In this document: positions 35,010 to 48,378 of the stretch, piece by piece
How positions within the stretch are numbered: the first letter of the stretch is position 1
Layout: each line of letters opens with the position of its first letter
Assembly (NCBI GenBank): GCA_034769895.1
Contig: CM068367.1
Location: 114,188,654-114,252,653, forward strand
Source: Magicicada septendecula
Taxonomy: Eukaryota; Arthropoda; Insecta; Hemiptera; Cicadidae
Direction of reading: 5' to 3'
Length of the DNA: 64,000 nt
Notes under the pieces: model-generated
The model's input: only the letters and a program-made list of their open reading frames with translations
Told to the model about the DNA's origin: nothing
The model's database searches: none
Translations under genes and position numbers: made by a program

Positions 35010-35255
35010 ATGGTGTCAACGGAAATAAAACGTTTAGAAAGATTTGACAAAATGTTTAACCCTCAAAAGTTTATAAAGGCGATTAAAAGAAGAAAAAGGG
35101 ATAAAATAGATGACGAAACTCTGAAAAAGTGGAAGGTGAAGGATGGAAGTTGGGAGACGGCAGAGGCAGACGGATACTGTGGTTTTACGAAAGAAATCGG
35201 CGTCACTGTGGTAACCATTGTTACCACATTATATGTCAGCTACTCAGAAAATTAA
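35010..35255 (+). CDS. Small open frame, unknown
   Basis: An 81-residue frame starts at ATG 35010. It is Lys/Arg-rich at the front (around FIKAIKRRKRDKIDDETLKK) and has a hydrophobic valine/threonine end. I do not recognise it. It has no visible promoter, splice signals or homologue in the window. It could be a LINE end or chance. Confidence 0.15.
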   Translation: MVSTEIKRLERFDKMFNPQKFIKAIKRRKRDKIDDETLKKWKVKDGSWETAEADGYCGFTKEIGVTVVTIVTTLYVSYSEN

Positions 35256-35259
35256 CGTG

Positions 35260-38200
35260 CGATTGGCTGATAAAGAAAAACGAAAATAAAGAATATATAT
35301 ATAATAAATAATACTTTATATTAAAAAAAAGAATATTTTTGCAAATTGTTTTTACGATGTTTTGACAGTTTTAATTTTAATAGAATGTGTCATTTGGTAG
35401 TTATGAAGAGGTATATTGTTTCGACGGTCACGCTGATCGTCGTGTTGTTCAGTGGAAACAAAATAACTGACACCAATGAAGTCACTAATTCCAAGTTTAA
35501 TTTCTCAAAAAAAAAATTAAATAAATAAAAAATAAACACTACAAGGCACCCTTATACAGTAGGCTAATTCAATTTAATTTATCCAACACACAATAATAAG
35601 TATCACTTTATTACCATTCCGCACTAATTGACACAACGCTCACTTCGAACCTCACTTGAATTCAGTTGTAACTATTTGATAAGCCGGCCACTGACGCTTA
35701 TATATACACCGCGGAGGTTCTAGAGAGATCTATTACGTTATCTGCGGGAAAGTACATAACACATCGAGAATAATTACTTAGTTACAGGTGCTAGGACAAT
35801 CTGGAAACTTTGTAATCCTGTTTGCCTGGGTGTCCATATTTCTACTCAGGACGTTCTAATTAAAAAAAAAAACTTATAAACCTTACCGACCTCGGCTCGG
35901 TATGAGCTGTGCTAGACGAGAACGTGTAGAGACAAATTTTCAAGAGCGTTACGTAGATGTCTTTCATCTCAACGAACGTAGCAATGTATTATTTTATGAA
36001 ATGAATAAATAATGTATAATAAAACGTTTTATAAAATAAAAAATTTTCACTCCTAGTCCGATGCAATAAAGAAGAAATAAAGAAGAAAATAAAGAATGAA
36101 TTTAGAGGAAAAGAAGAACACCAAAATTTACTCTTGTGTTAAAATCGTGTAGAACATTAGGTAGCCTACTTTGTTAAGTCTTTCTTAATGTTTCCCGAGG
36201 TATCCGCTACAACACTGTGGGGTGTTATGCTATTACGCTACTGAATTAATGAATCTGTGATTAAGTAATTATTGAATATATTAATTTGCATAATGAGCTC
36301 GTGTAATCAATTAGGTTGCTCATATCAACTAAACTGATTAAAATTAAATAACACGTTAATTACTTTACGTTAGCATAACTATTGCATGGAGACTCTAGTT
36401 GTTGTATTAATAAATAAAATAAAATATACTACTATAAATCACTCAAATGCCATTACTTTCTTGTTCTGAGGTAATTTGACAATGATGAACGCATATATTC
36501 TGGATAAAATAAACACTTATTTATTTAACATTATATCACTCATTAAATTCAATATATAAAATATGGATGATTCCCTGTAAAATACATTCATAAACTCATA
36601 AAAAGAACATAAAGAACACATGTTTATACATCAAATTACAAGGTGAATCCAATACGTTGTTTGCTGGAAAACATACACATACATATATAATGCAATCGAT
36701 ATATAGAAACACAAATATTCAAACAATAAATCCTATACTAATGCGTTCATCGTATGCCTCAGATGGATGGCGTTAATTATGTTTGTCATGTTTAATTTAA
36801 ATGCTCAAGGGGTGTTTCTTGAAAAAGAGACAGGACAGTAGAGTTCCTTATGATAAGAATAGCATAAAGATTACTTGTTAGATGAATTATCCGATATTTC
36901 CATCGGCGTAACTCCTCTCTGGTGGTCCATGTGTGGGAAGCTGTGCTGTCACTGACACTTAACACACGCGAAACAGATTCACTCGCGCTGTGTGTGTGTA
37001 TTCTGTTGATTCTGCTGTTATTGTTCGAGTCATGAAATTATGTGTCGTGAAGATAAGTTCATCGTTAACTATGGTGTATATATATATATGTCTGTCTATT
37101 GTTCAACTTCTGGTATGTTCATTAATGTTAGTGTTTTGATGCCGCGGTGTAATTGTTCCAAATGATATTGTATCGCTCCGCCGCACTGTATAATGTTATG
37201 ATTTCGCCGTCCGGTATTACATCAACGATAGTTCTACGCGTCGATTATTGATGTAAGTGTGACTGGTTAGTTCAATTCTGAATTAGAGTATAATAAAGAA
37301 TTCTATAATTGTTAAGCACTGGCGTATGTCGCATGTTTTTAGACACTGAAAGTACACTATTACCGGATACGCGCCAATATCGAAATGTCTAAGTCTCTTA
37401 GTTATATGTCGCGTGGCAAAGTTTCAAAGTCCCACTGCCGTCCGTATGTTAATCGAACTTTGACGACCGTCTGTTGAAAGTTATAAATAGACTGTTTTAA
37501 AAGTACGTGAAGACTGTTCAAAGTATATGATTGAAAAATTATGAGAGACTGTCCTCCCGCGTCTCCTGCAAACAGTTTTTATCAAGCATCGTGTACCACA
37601 ATGCACCCTTCTGGACAACACGCCTCAAGTTGAACATGATAGGACGGAATATCTCCTACTCTTCTGTCAGACCACCGTTCTTCACTTCTCATTCGACGTT
37701 CCCGTTGCTATGCTGGCGACGGTCCTCTCCACCAGTTCTCTGGGTAGATGCTGGGTTGTGATTGGATATCCTATCTTCCCACGGGTCCGCGTCGAAAGCC
37801 TCCGTACTCTTTTCCTAGAACAGGAGCAATTTCATGGTCGTCTATCAAGCTATTGTCTAAGCGTACTCCGGATCTCGCTGCAGTTCTCACGCAAACAATG
37901 TGTCGTATTTTGTTATTGTTTCGTTGTGCATGACCCTTTTTCCTGAACGCTATCCTGGCGCAGCGTGACGTCGTTTCCAAAACGGCACACCTTCTGCCTG
38001 TCGTAAATATCCGTTGTCGCCAGTAAGTCGTTCCCCTGCTGTTTACAAGTTCGATTCTATTATTTTAGGTATCGATGTCCGTCCTCGTATAGGGTATATA
38101 CTATTGTGTCTTACACCCTTTTTTTTTATTACTGGTACTCTTCAAATTAACCGGCAGTGTGTCCGTCACAGTTTCTCCTCTAAATTGGTACTTGACACAG

Positions 38201-38725
38201 TTTCCTTTATCTTACATTTGCAGGCTGTAAATCTCGTGTTTGAGTCGAGTCTGTCACGGCCAACCTTGTTCCCTATTGTACACCTATGTGAAACGTACTT
38301 GCATTGTCTGAAGTAAACGTTCACTTGACACTTCGACACACAGTTCTTTATTTATTGCTCGTGGCCTGAGTAGGTGTGTCATGCTGAATGTAACGTCTTT
38401 TCAGTCATACTAAAATTTTTAAATTTTTGGTTGTTACACCGCAGTACTCATACACTATTAGTAGTCTATGTATAAACGCAGCTTTCCCGCTTATTTATAG
38501 TTTTTATTTCCATCGGATACGCTTGTGTAAGATAAAGTGTTATTTTTTACCCTCATGATATTTATCCTTGAGTATTTCTCCCATATTCCTTGCACAGTAT
38601 AATTTTTTGAATTTCTATTTAAAAAACATAATCAACTCTCTACCCTGCCCGGTATGTCTCGACCGTAAGTCAAAAATAGATTTAAATTTAAATTTTATGT
38701 TCATATAGATTTACTCTCCTAGTTT
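35260..38725. other. Anonymous A+T-rich DNA
   Basis: No gene recognised. A TATATATAC box within G+C-richer sequence at about 35,690-35,730 and a less A+T-rich stretch at 37,540-38,020 stand out, but the open frames there show no known domain. Confidence 0.5.
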
Positions 38726-38729
38726 TCGA

Positions 38730-38965
38730 GGCGGAATATAGAAAAGAGTCCTCATAGGAATGCGGAAGGCAAAAGACCAAAAGGCCACCCAAGGAAAGAG
38801 AAGGTGGGAAGTGGGAAGAGTTGCCGTAGACTCGAGAGAGATGGTGGGAGTCCGATGATGGGCATCGTTCGCTTCTAAAAGAGTGGGGTCCAAACAGAGG
38901 AGGCGAATGCTCGATTTCTGGCTGTAGCGCCGTAGGAGGAGGACGATGAAAAGGAGGAGGAGGTT
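38730..38965 (+). pseudogene. LINE 3' end fragment
   Basis: The plus strand encodes LRNAEGKRPKGHPRKRRWEV and VAVDSREMVG, the GRP-RW-like end of LINE ORF2. It finishes in a GGAGGAGGACGATG tail. The minus-strand Pro/Ser-rich frame is its shadow. Confidence 0.5.
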
Positions 38966-40075
38966 TCAAGTGGCGATATAACGTTTCCACACTTTGTAGC
39001 CAAGCATTTAATATCTCATTTTTTCATTTCAATTAAACTAGAACTTTGGCCGCTCTGTGTTCTGAAACGTTTTATGTAAATTTACGATAACTAACATCTG
39101 TTTCGCTGAAAAGTATTTACCATTGTAAAAGTTTTATAACGCCGACGATAACAAAGTTTCTAAACAAAACAATACAGCCGAGGAGATTTGTTAAACAAAA
39201 GTTTTCTCTCTCCAGCTGTAACAAAGCGAGGCTGTTATTTTAATAGAAGCCCGTACTGCCGAATTATTACTGCCAGCTGAGGACAGATATCACAACAATA
39301 AACGTTTATGTAATAGCTTAGAAAGTAAGTTAATATTATCTTCTGAAATATTATTACACGTGTTCATAGTTTTGATCAGCTGAATTTAGCTAGGCTATGC
39401 CAACATGAAACGTATGGCTATACTTTTAGAATGAATAGGACAGGATAAGATAAGACGACATGAATTGGTTATAATTACATTTAATGTTGTAGAACTGACT
39501 TGATGGATACCATTAGCATTACCACCGGGGTCTCGTGGTCCTGTGCAGTTTTTTATAATAATTGCAATCTAGTCAGCAATTTTAATCTAACCTGAAATTA
39601 CTATTTAAATTACATCTAAGAATTTCTCATACGGTCTCCTGTCTCCACTTGTACATACATTTTAAAGTCAGTTTTTCTTGTGCACTACCCTAATCTGAAG
39701 TGACATTTGACACACCAACACAAACTCGAACGACATTCTTCTTTTGAACCTACGTAAGGTGTCTGCGTTTGTTTGCATTTGGATGTCCTCCAGTTTCTTG
39801 GTAACGTAGTATTTTTTCGAGTTTCATTGCAAACATTTTTTTCTTCATTAGAAAACCCGTTTTCGGATTCGCGTGTACGTCGCTGTTCCCGATGAACAAC
39901 AGCGCATCAACGATGACACTCTACTTAGCAAACGTTGTGTAAGGTTAACAATCTTCTCTTTGATGCAGTCTCTAAGCTGCATACTATACGAGAGTATGAA
40001 ATTCAGAATAGTTTTATACAGTGCACGTTTATTGTAGGTTGACAGAAATAAACATTTTGTAACCAACCAGCCAGT
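38966..40075. other. Anonymous DNA
   Basis: No gene recognised. Confidence 0.5.
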
Positions 40076-40335
40076 GAAGGTAAGAAAACTTCAGTATCTG
40101 GGACATGTCATGAGAAATGAACAGAGATTTTACTTATTGCAGCCATACTACAGGGAAAAGTACTTGGTAAGAGAGGAGTTGGGCGACCGAGATTATCATG
40201 GCTGAGAAATTTAAGGACCTGGTTTGGCATGAGTACAACTGACTTATTCCGTGCAGCAGCACAGAAAGTTAAAATAGTCTATATGATATCAACATCAAAA
40301 ACGGATAGGAACTATCAGAAGAAGAACCAACTAGC
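40076..40335 (+). pseudogene. LINE ORF2 3'-terminal relic (family E)
   Basis: The plus strand reads KLQYLGHVMRNEQRFYLLQ, then LGKRGVGRPRLSWLRNLRTW after a frame change, then FGMSTTDLFRAAAQKVKI. This is the GHVMR ... GKRGVGRPR-SWL-NLR-W ... LFRAA pattern common in insect LINEs and differs from families A-C here. It ends in GAAGAAGAA. Confidence 0.75.
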
Positions 40336-40339
40336 ATAA

Positions 40340-41560
40340 TATTTTGTAGGTGATTCTCAGACCTTATTTTTATCATTTTGACCTTCCACCTAAGATTAAT
40401 ATTCAGTGTTATGCCAAGAGCATAGAATTACATTTTTTTTTCAGATAGAATTTGAAATGTTACGGGTGTAAATAAAGAAGAAAATGGAGAGTCCGAAAAA
40501 GGAAATGAAGAAACTGCAGTTGGGACTTGTAGGAATAAGTGAAGTGAAGTGAAGGGTACACTCTACAATGGAACTACAACAGAAGTACGCAAGTCCATGG
40601 TATAGTACAAGTACGGTACCCGACCGTAAAAACGTTTAAAATGAGATGCTCCAGGGTAATGTTGAAAATGAGGACATAATAACAAATGAGCGGATTCTAG
40701 AAACAACAGGAGACAGGAGAAGTTTATGAAGAACTGTGTGACCAGAAGACGAAAGACAGGTTAATGACTTTGGTGACTGAAGGTATAGTGAATAGAAAGA
40801 ACCGTAAGGGCAGGAAGAGATTAGATTGTCTGTGGCACATTGTTGGGAATGCGGGTTGTTGTAGTCACTTGGCGATGAAAGTGTGTACGAGGATTAGATA
40901 TATGGCTGGCTGGAAGGAGAAAACGAGAATTTCTCAGAATAGGAGAATTTTGGCTGGCTTCGTGTATGACGCATCTATTCTTTCCAAAAGTCACGTTTAG
41001 TATACAGAAATACACAAATTATTTTCCTTGCGCGTAAAAGACGCTGGTCACAACCCACGTTAGATCAGTTATTTTAAAGTAACATAGAATTTAAGAGCTG
41101 AGTTGTGTAATGCTTATTTATACGTGAATTATAATATTTTTATAAAATGCTGATGGATAATTGTTACATAATACATAATTACTCGTACTTATACATCACA
41201 TTTATTCATACATCACGTGTAATAATTCATTATATAAGGTTGATTTAATTTTGTGTAAAATCAATAAGTTTCTATTTTTATTATTTTAACTGAAAACAGA
41301 ATTTTTATGTAATATTATAAGTGTACATATTTATACATAAATTAATTATATAATATATTATATGTAATATATGTTGATAACAATTAATAATGATTAATAC
41401 ATAACATAATGATTAATACTATACGTATATATAATTATGAAATTCATTCTACATTATTCAAATCATCTGGATGAATTTAACCTTTACCAATTTTGATGTA
41501 TCTGACTGAACCTTCCACGTTCAAATTTACATTTTACACATCCTCATGCATAAGTGTGCT
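40340..41560. other. Anonymous DNA, possible further LINE traces
   Basis: The plus-strand frame at 40,764-41,000 (TEGIVNRKNRKGRKRLDCLW) resembles a LINE tail, but too weakly to call. The rest is very A+T-rich. Confidence 0.4.
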
Positions 41561-41566
41561 GGCGCG

Positions 41567-41588
41567 ATGTGTGTGTGTGTGCGTGTGC

Positions 41589-41661
<73 letters not shown>
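41567..41661. repeat. Compound (GT)n(GA)n microsatellite
   Basis: A GT tract with GC interruptions is followed by about 54 bases of pure GA. Confidence 0.95.
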
Positions 41662-41664
<3 letters not shown>

Positions 41665-41734
41665 CTCCCTTTGGACGACTTGGAAAATTCATGTAATGGA
41701 CTATCAGACATTCTGCATGAGGATGTCTAGGATG

Positions 41735-41920
41735 TAGAAACATGTCTGGAAATTATCTACATCAGAGGACAACCTGCCAGAGGTTGGAGAACAGTTGTTC
41801 TACCGCGCTTTGGACCTGAAGCCTGGAACGTCCATGATTTCGTAATAAATACGACGCAACGTGCAAACGATTATGTTGAAGCCTGGCACTGTCAATTTCA
41901 GACAGTGCCAGTCTAAAAAG
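41735..41920 (+). pseudogene. MULE/FLYWCH-associated transposase fragment
   Basis: One plus-strand frame encodes RGQPARGWRTVVLPRFGPEA, then WNVHDFVINTTQRANDYVEA and WHCQFQTVPV before a stop. The P-F-WN ... R-N-EAWH-F pattern matches the C-terminal part of the MULE-type transposase-related proteins often found with FLYWCH domains. No other part of the element is visible. Confidence 0.5.
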
Positions 41921-42309
41921 ACGAAAGGGATAGGCCTACTTCTATTTTAATACTACACAACTGACAGTTATGAGAATGTAAGTTATCCTATAAAAAAAAA
42001 GAGAGCAATGAATGAGTAACAAATTGAAAGAATTGTAGGTAGAAGACAAAACAAATAATGACATCGACTTGTACGTGTGTACCGTCAGTCACAAATATAA
42101 CTCAACACATCACGAGGACCTGAAGGGGAAGTTCAGCAACAAAACTGACTAGTCATTTATGTAACTTACTTATTATAAAAATATTTCAAACCTCCATTAT
42201 AAAATATTTTGTCAAATATATAAAGGCAACATTCCTGTTATATTTTAATCTGGCATTGCAAAATTTTCCAGGAAAACTGACTGGTCAATAACAAAGTCCA
42301 GCGTTGACG

Positions 42310-42579
42310 CAATGGAGTAACTAGGAGCTACTCCTGGGGATGAATGGGACTAGTTCCGGAGGGGATGGGACTAGCTTAATGGTTGAAGTCCCCATTTTCC
42401 TCATGACAAATAAGAAATTCAGAATTCATCCCATATAATGTTATATTCTCTATAAATATATTTTGTCACAAACAAGTGGCTTAGAAATAGACCTACGTTA
42501 AGTGATTATGGAATTTTGCTGCAATTTTTAATAGCTCTGGTGTGAGTGATCCACTGATCATCTCCCCCGTACGCCACTG
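42310..42579 (-). mobile_element. 270-bp hAT-type MITE, copy 2
   Basis: The reverse complement starts CAGTGGCGTACGGGGGAGAT and ends TAGTTACTCCATTG. It has the same length and inner landmarks as the copy at 12,210-12,479. Flanking 8-mers are CGTTGACG (42302-42309) and CATTGACG (42580-42587), a target duplication with one mismatch, as for hAT elements. Confidence 0.85.
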
Positions 42580-42648
42580 CATTGACGAAATATTGATGAA
42601 TCATATGTTCAACCTATAAAAGATGGAGCATAAAAACTAGTTACAGAA

Positions 42649-42664
42649 ATATATATATATATAG

Positions 42665-42704
<40 letters not shown>

Positions 42705-42718
42705 AAGAGAGAGAGAGA
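42649..42718. repeat. Compound (TA)n(GT)n(GA)n microsatellite
   Basis: TA, GT and GA tracts follow one another directly. Confidence 0.95.
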
Positions 42719-42719
42719 A

Positions 42720-44342
42720 GCTAAACTACTGTGGGCAAAAATTATATGTTCTTAAAATAATATGGATATAACTATTAGAGGATCATAAGGTCGGTATCAA
42801 AAAGAAGCTAGTCACCTAAAAGCCGGTTAGTAAAAGTTATTATTATTAATACTGTTAGTTATAATAGCCGATAGGATAGCGGACCTACGGATTGTGTCTT
42901 GAATTTGGAAAAGTCAAGCTTAATTTATAATTGTGACAAGGCGACAAAAAATATACGTCAATGAAAACTGTTATCCGAATAAATCAATTCACACTTAATT
43001 CATAATAATTGTTTCTACCCAAATCTACTACGCACTATTCTCAATAAAATTAACAATCACAAAAGTTATTTCTTTTTAACAATATTTAATAACAGCTGAT
43101 ACTGCTTTGCAAAAATAACGACGAACACATGGAATCGGTGTTAATATGCCCAGAAAACTACACTCACTTTACATAAATAAAATCTATTTTTTAAAACCTC
43201 GTAGTCAAGGTAGGCGCGTACCGAGTTTGATACCCTTTGAATGCACATGTATATTCCACGTATTTGAGAATACTTGTGCTATTTGTAGCTCTTATTTTTA
43301 CTCATTAGATTATTATTTAATGAATCAGCATGTTAAGAAATCAGCAACACGTGTTTCTGTTATGTTTTTATGTCCCCATTACATATACGCCTACATTCGA
43401 ATAGAATTAATTTCTTTTGAGGCAGACAGGGAATCAGACTAGCGACTTTGGTTTCTACATTCTCAGAGAGAATTGCTTACACTGTGAAGTATCTGTAATT
43501 GAATCTATGAAAGAGAATATATTTAGTGTTTAACCAATTCTCGGGCACACGATGAAAGAGGACTGTGCGAAAAAAACCGTGATTTATTTGTATTACCTAA
43601 TGTAGGGATTCGGTTCGACTACTTCTTTTTTTTCTGTCGTTTTCTATATCGACAATAATAAATCACCAGACTTTTCACAAGATTTGCACGGCTCATTAGC
43701 CGTCTTCCTGGTACCGTGAAAGAGAACCTGGCACTATCGATTATTCTCTCGGCTAACCTAATCGTTATTTCTTTCTTAACTTTGCGCTTCCGTCTCGTCA
43801 TTTACGTTAATTACGTCCAGTGTATAAGAAAAATAACAGAAACTTTCCATAAATTTTATCGTTTTAATTAAGCAATTAAGAAGAAGTGACCTTATTCGAA
43901 ACGACCTGAAACCGTTTCAACTCACCTCTTTCCTTGAGGCTAATTAAACCTTTATAAAGAGAGTTAATTATTACCATTAAAGTGGAACAGTTGTCAGAAG
44001 AAAACGTGAAGAATTATGCAAAATTGAATAACGTTAGAAATTATGCACAAATATATTAAATTGTGTAATTTATATAATAGTATTAGTTTAAAAAATATAT
44101 ATTTTAAAATATCGCTAGGCACACGCATAACGAACATGGCTAATTAGCTTCACCCTCAGAAATACAGTTATCTGTAGCGTTCAGCCATCCAGTTTACTTA
44201 ATCAATATTATGTCATCTAAATCTTTTTGAAGTACTGAAGACGTAGTTCGCCTACAACTTAGACTAACTTAAATCCTTTTCCGTTACCCAAGTAAATTAA
44301 ATAATCGAATTACGTACGTGGTCGCACACACGCACGCGTGCG

Positions 44343-44376
<34 letters not shown>

Positions 44377-45170
44377 ACAGTAGGGATAGTGCTATTATGA
44401 GTAAGAGAATCTAAACTTTAAGACGTCAACAGATGAAGGTCATAGTTTATGTTTACGATTAGAATTGAATGACCAATTTTGTAAACCACTTGTAAAAAAT
44501 ATGTTACAGTATAATAGTACAGTTTGGGATTGGTCCTTCTAAAAATAAGAGCGCAGGACAGAAACATTTAAGGGGAAAATTTTGAAAAAATCGCAAAAAT
44601 CAAGATGCGGAATGAAAATTGAGAGTTTAACCAGAATCTAATTATTGTTTAATTTGTAAATTTCAAAATTTCGGGACAGAAAAGCCTAAAAGAGGAAAAT
44701 AATTTGAAAAAATTGTCAAAGGGTCAAAATTCATTTAACGTATGAGTATTTGTCATATCCATTCTCTATACCCCACTTGCCCCGCAGTGAGAGTAATCGC
44801 GGAACAAAACACCGTCTACTGAGCACCGGTCAAAATATTTCGAGTATATTACCGAAGTAGTATATCTAGGTTTGTATTTCTTGACTATACACACCTTATC
44901 ATCATTACAGTAAAAAATATGAAACAACGTTTTACTGTCAGTAGTAATCGCCCATTTTCATTTTGCATTGTTTTGCGTATTCACTCCTCTATTTCTTTAT
45001 TTTTCCAAATTATTCATCGACTTTTTTCTCAGTTTATAATTCTGTGTTTACTTGTGTTTTCTTCTCGTGTGGCTCAGCTAATCTTATTCACTTTAATTTC
45101 AGTCGATCAGATTCGGTTTTCTTTGTATACGTCCAATGCCAAGTCTCGGTAAATAGAATATAAAGTAGTG
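42720..45170. other. Anonymous A+T-rich DNA
   Basis: No gene recognised. A compound (TC)n(AC)n tract lies at about 44,343-44,377. Confidence 0.5.
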
Positions 45171-45179
45171 CTCGACCAA

Positions 45180-45990
45180 ACCTTCAACGTAAGCAGTGCT
45201 GAAATAGCTGTTATTTGGCTCCTGGACCAGCTGCCCGCATAAGTTCAGTGGGCGGAGAATTGGAGGGCCTCCATTAACCCAACCAAGAGCATTTGTCTTC
45301 TCCAGATGCAGAAGATTCTCTCCCAGACTATACATAGGCGATACTCGACTGCCATGTTTCCAGGCGTAAAATATACCCGCCACCAGACGTCTAACCTGGC
45401 GTACACATTCCAAGCAAGCAGCTCGAAAAACTGCCCGTCGCTTGTATCAACTCCGTCCGTTGCTCTGCAGCAATTCATTGTCCCGCCCCCTAGGGAAACT
45501 TATCGTCACCACATATGTGGCACCGATAGCTACCCACGCGATCCCAGTGTGGGGCTACATAGCATAGACCCATAAGCGGAAACTCCAGTCTTTCCTACGC
45601 AGAGATCTGAGCTGGACCCGCAAAACTCATTACCTGATATCCAACCTGACCATCGAAACGCCCTAGGTGTCCGTTACGGTCCCGTGAACGCCACTATATG
45701 GGCACTTCCCGAACGTTTTACCGCAGCTGTGCAGGTTTCCAGGGCATTCCCCTCACTAGGGCCCTCAGTCAACATCCGTCTGTGCCAGGTGAACCTTGGA
45801 CCCGGCCTCGGATAACACTGACCTGAATTAGACAACGTCTAATTGAAACCCCACGGCCGTTACCAGGCCACATCTAGTAACTTCCACACATCGTTGTCCC
45901 CTTGGCAGGAATTCTACTGAAGCTTGCAACGCGGCATAATGGCGGACGATTGGCTTGCACGTCACTTGCATAGCCCTGAATCGTCGTTGT
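45180..45990. other. G+C-rich island of unknown origin
   Basis: About 0.8 kb much richer in G+C than its flanks, with overlapping open frames on both strands (plus 45,306-45,575; minus 45,099-45,478). None shows a motif I know. No terminal repeats were found. It may be the body of an unrecognised repeat or a diverged LINE piece. Confidence 0.3.
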
Positions 45991-45999
45991 CACCGTAAG

Positions 46000-46560
46000 T
46001 CAACGCTGTTTCTCGATGCAATGGACTTTTCATTCCCTCAATCATCTCATAAACAAATTTATTTCTTTTTTACAAATAAGCAAAATTTAGAGACAAAAAC
46101 ATTATATGCCATACAACATGTTTCATAATGTGCTGCAAACGTTAGGGTGTGTGTGATAGGCCTACGTCTTACATCACAAATACGGTTTGAAGATCGCGTG
46201 TGCTACCACCATATCACTTCGCATTCGGGGCGAGGCTGTTCCCGACACGCCTGTACAAACTTTGCGTACAAAAAACACTAGTTACTATGTATAAGCTGTT
46301 CTGATTCGGGCACGTGTCCGTTGGGGAGCCGGGGTAACAAACAAGGATTGTATCCGCCGCCTCGTGCCTGCAGAGGTCACACACAATAACGAGCCGTCCA
46401 TCGGGTGTAGAGGTACAATGAATTACGGTCAACACCAGTTACGCTGGTAAATTATGATGCACAATTAATGCGAAGAACTGACCATCCAATAACTTCTTTT
46501 AATAATCATATGTGGTAAACATTTGGTTATATTGTTTGAAAAACCAACAAACATGAAGTA
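46000..46560. other. Anonymous DNA
   Basis: No gene recognised. The minus-strand frame 46,214-46,435 lacks known motifs. Confidence 0.45.
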
Positions 46561-46583
46561 TTTAGATTGTATTACGACATTAT

Positions 46584-47420
46584 TTGTCGACAGATGTGTC
46601 TTCCGGAGCATTTTTGATTGGCCACTGTGCAATTGACACTTTGTTGTTTGGGGACAATCAGGCTATTCTGTTGGACTCGGAAAACAGGTCACAGATGGAC
46701 ATACATTCGTTAAATCGAATCTGCAAAGACTCTGTATTACAAATATCCACACTTAAGACCAAGTGCGATACTGATCTTGATCGTGTGATCAACCTGATCA
46801 CATACTGATCGTGTGAGTAGCCACGAATAAGGCTTTTCGTGGAACTGATCTCGTACGGGTAAAAATTGTTATAGACGGTACCGTCCTGGAACAAGCCACC
46901 AATTTTAAATACCTGGGCTACAGTGTGTCTTATAGTACAAGCAACGACGTTATAAGTTGCATAAGTTCAACTTTCTGTGCGGGACCTCAGGCGAACTCTT
47001 AAGTCAGCAAGTAAAGAAACACGCCTAAAAGTCTACAAGGTGATGTCCCTTCCCACAATTCTTTATTCGCCTGAGAATTGGACTTTAACGAAAGGCCAGG
47101 CCAGTCGTATCCAAGCGGCTGCAATGAGATTTCTCAGGCACGTGGCAGGGTATACTCTCCATGATCATAGAAGAAACACAGATATACGGCAGGAACTGAA
47201 TATTGTGAGTATACTCGACAGGATTGGCTTAATTGGTGGGAACATCTTTTCGAAATGAATGACTGCCGCATCCCCAAACAATTATGTAAGTATACGCTGA
47301 AGGGACGGAGAGGTGTGGGACGCCCGACGAAGCGCTGGAGGACCAGCTCTAGACTTTGCCTATTTGAGACCGGAACAAACCATCCTCGGTTCAATCCTTA
47401 CAGACGCTGATGATGATTAT
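46584..47420 (+). pseudogene. LINE ORF2 RT-to-C-terminus relic (family A, copy 3)
   Basis: The best-preserved copy of family A. It starts with the RT block IDTLLFGDNQAILLDSEN (an altered FADDQ motif) and LQISTLKTK, then VLEQATNFKYLGYSVSYS. Next come VMSLPTILYSPENWTLTKGQ and RFLRHVAGYTLHD, then DIRQELNIVSILDRI and MNDCRIPKQL, and finally GRRGVGRPTKRW. Frame changes occur at several points. A GATGATGATTATTATTA tail follows at about 47,408-47,430. In families with this architecture the protein makes the cDNA at a nicked target; this copy is dead and 5'-truncated. Confidence 0.85.
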
Positions 47421-47429
47421 TATTATTTA

Positions 47430-48375
47430 TTTTTAATTATGTCTGGTCAAAATTATTTGGAATTATTGACTCTAGATGTTATTTCGTCAAATTAAATTTT
47501 TAGTTTCCATAATCAAATAAACAGTTTCATAGTGTGACTATCAACAAATATGTACTCGCACTGAGTAATATATTTTATGATTTGTTCAATTTGTACTACT
47601 TTTTACCTTTTTCATAATATAATTTGTATTAGATAACCATTATTAGTAGTACGATATCGATGACGTCATAATACTTTTCTCTCAGAGTTGTACGAGCAAC
47701 CATCAACCCATTAAAGGCAATTTAATATTTTGCTACACTTTCTTAGCGCCACGGGAACAAAGTGTTTGGGGGACGGCGCGGCCTACTGAACACACGCACA
47801 CATACAGACACACACAGAATAAGCACTAGCAGCAGTAGTCATCTAAGTAAATCCCACGCTGTCAGCTTTCCAATTTGCTAATGAACGCGTATAGCGAAGA
47901 TTTAGGGGCATGCGCCGTCAGAAGCTCAGCCGTTCCCACAAAGAATCTCTCACCCGCACACGCAAGCACAAATTACACAAGTTCGGGACGTATTCGCTTG
48001 CTCGCTAGTTTCACGTAATTCTTGATCCCGCCCAGTCTGAAGAAGTTTCATTTTATCTTAATTAGTCGCTAAATACATCAGTACTTACGTTATTCTCCTG
48101 AACTGAAGCCTTGATAATGTTACTGTACGTACCATCTTAAAGATTGAATCTTGCCTACAAAGTATGTATTTTCGATTTAGTATTTCTGTCGCGCTTCTTC
48201 AACGACGCAAAACGGAGATATTAATGTCTGCTTCTTTTATAAAATAATCTCAAAACGTAATTATAGTCTTTTTATAAATATTAACGAGAAGGTGTTTGAC
48301 TTTGGTGGCGATTATTTCTGTCAATCTATTGGTCTCAATCCTCTTACCAGTTTTATTATTATTACATATTTTACG
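47430..48375. other. Anonymous DNA
   Basis: No gene recognised. A G+C-richer patch lies at about 47,745-47,960. Confidence 0.5.
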
Positions 48376-48378
48376 TAC

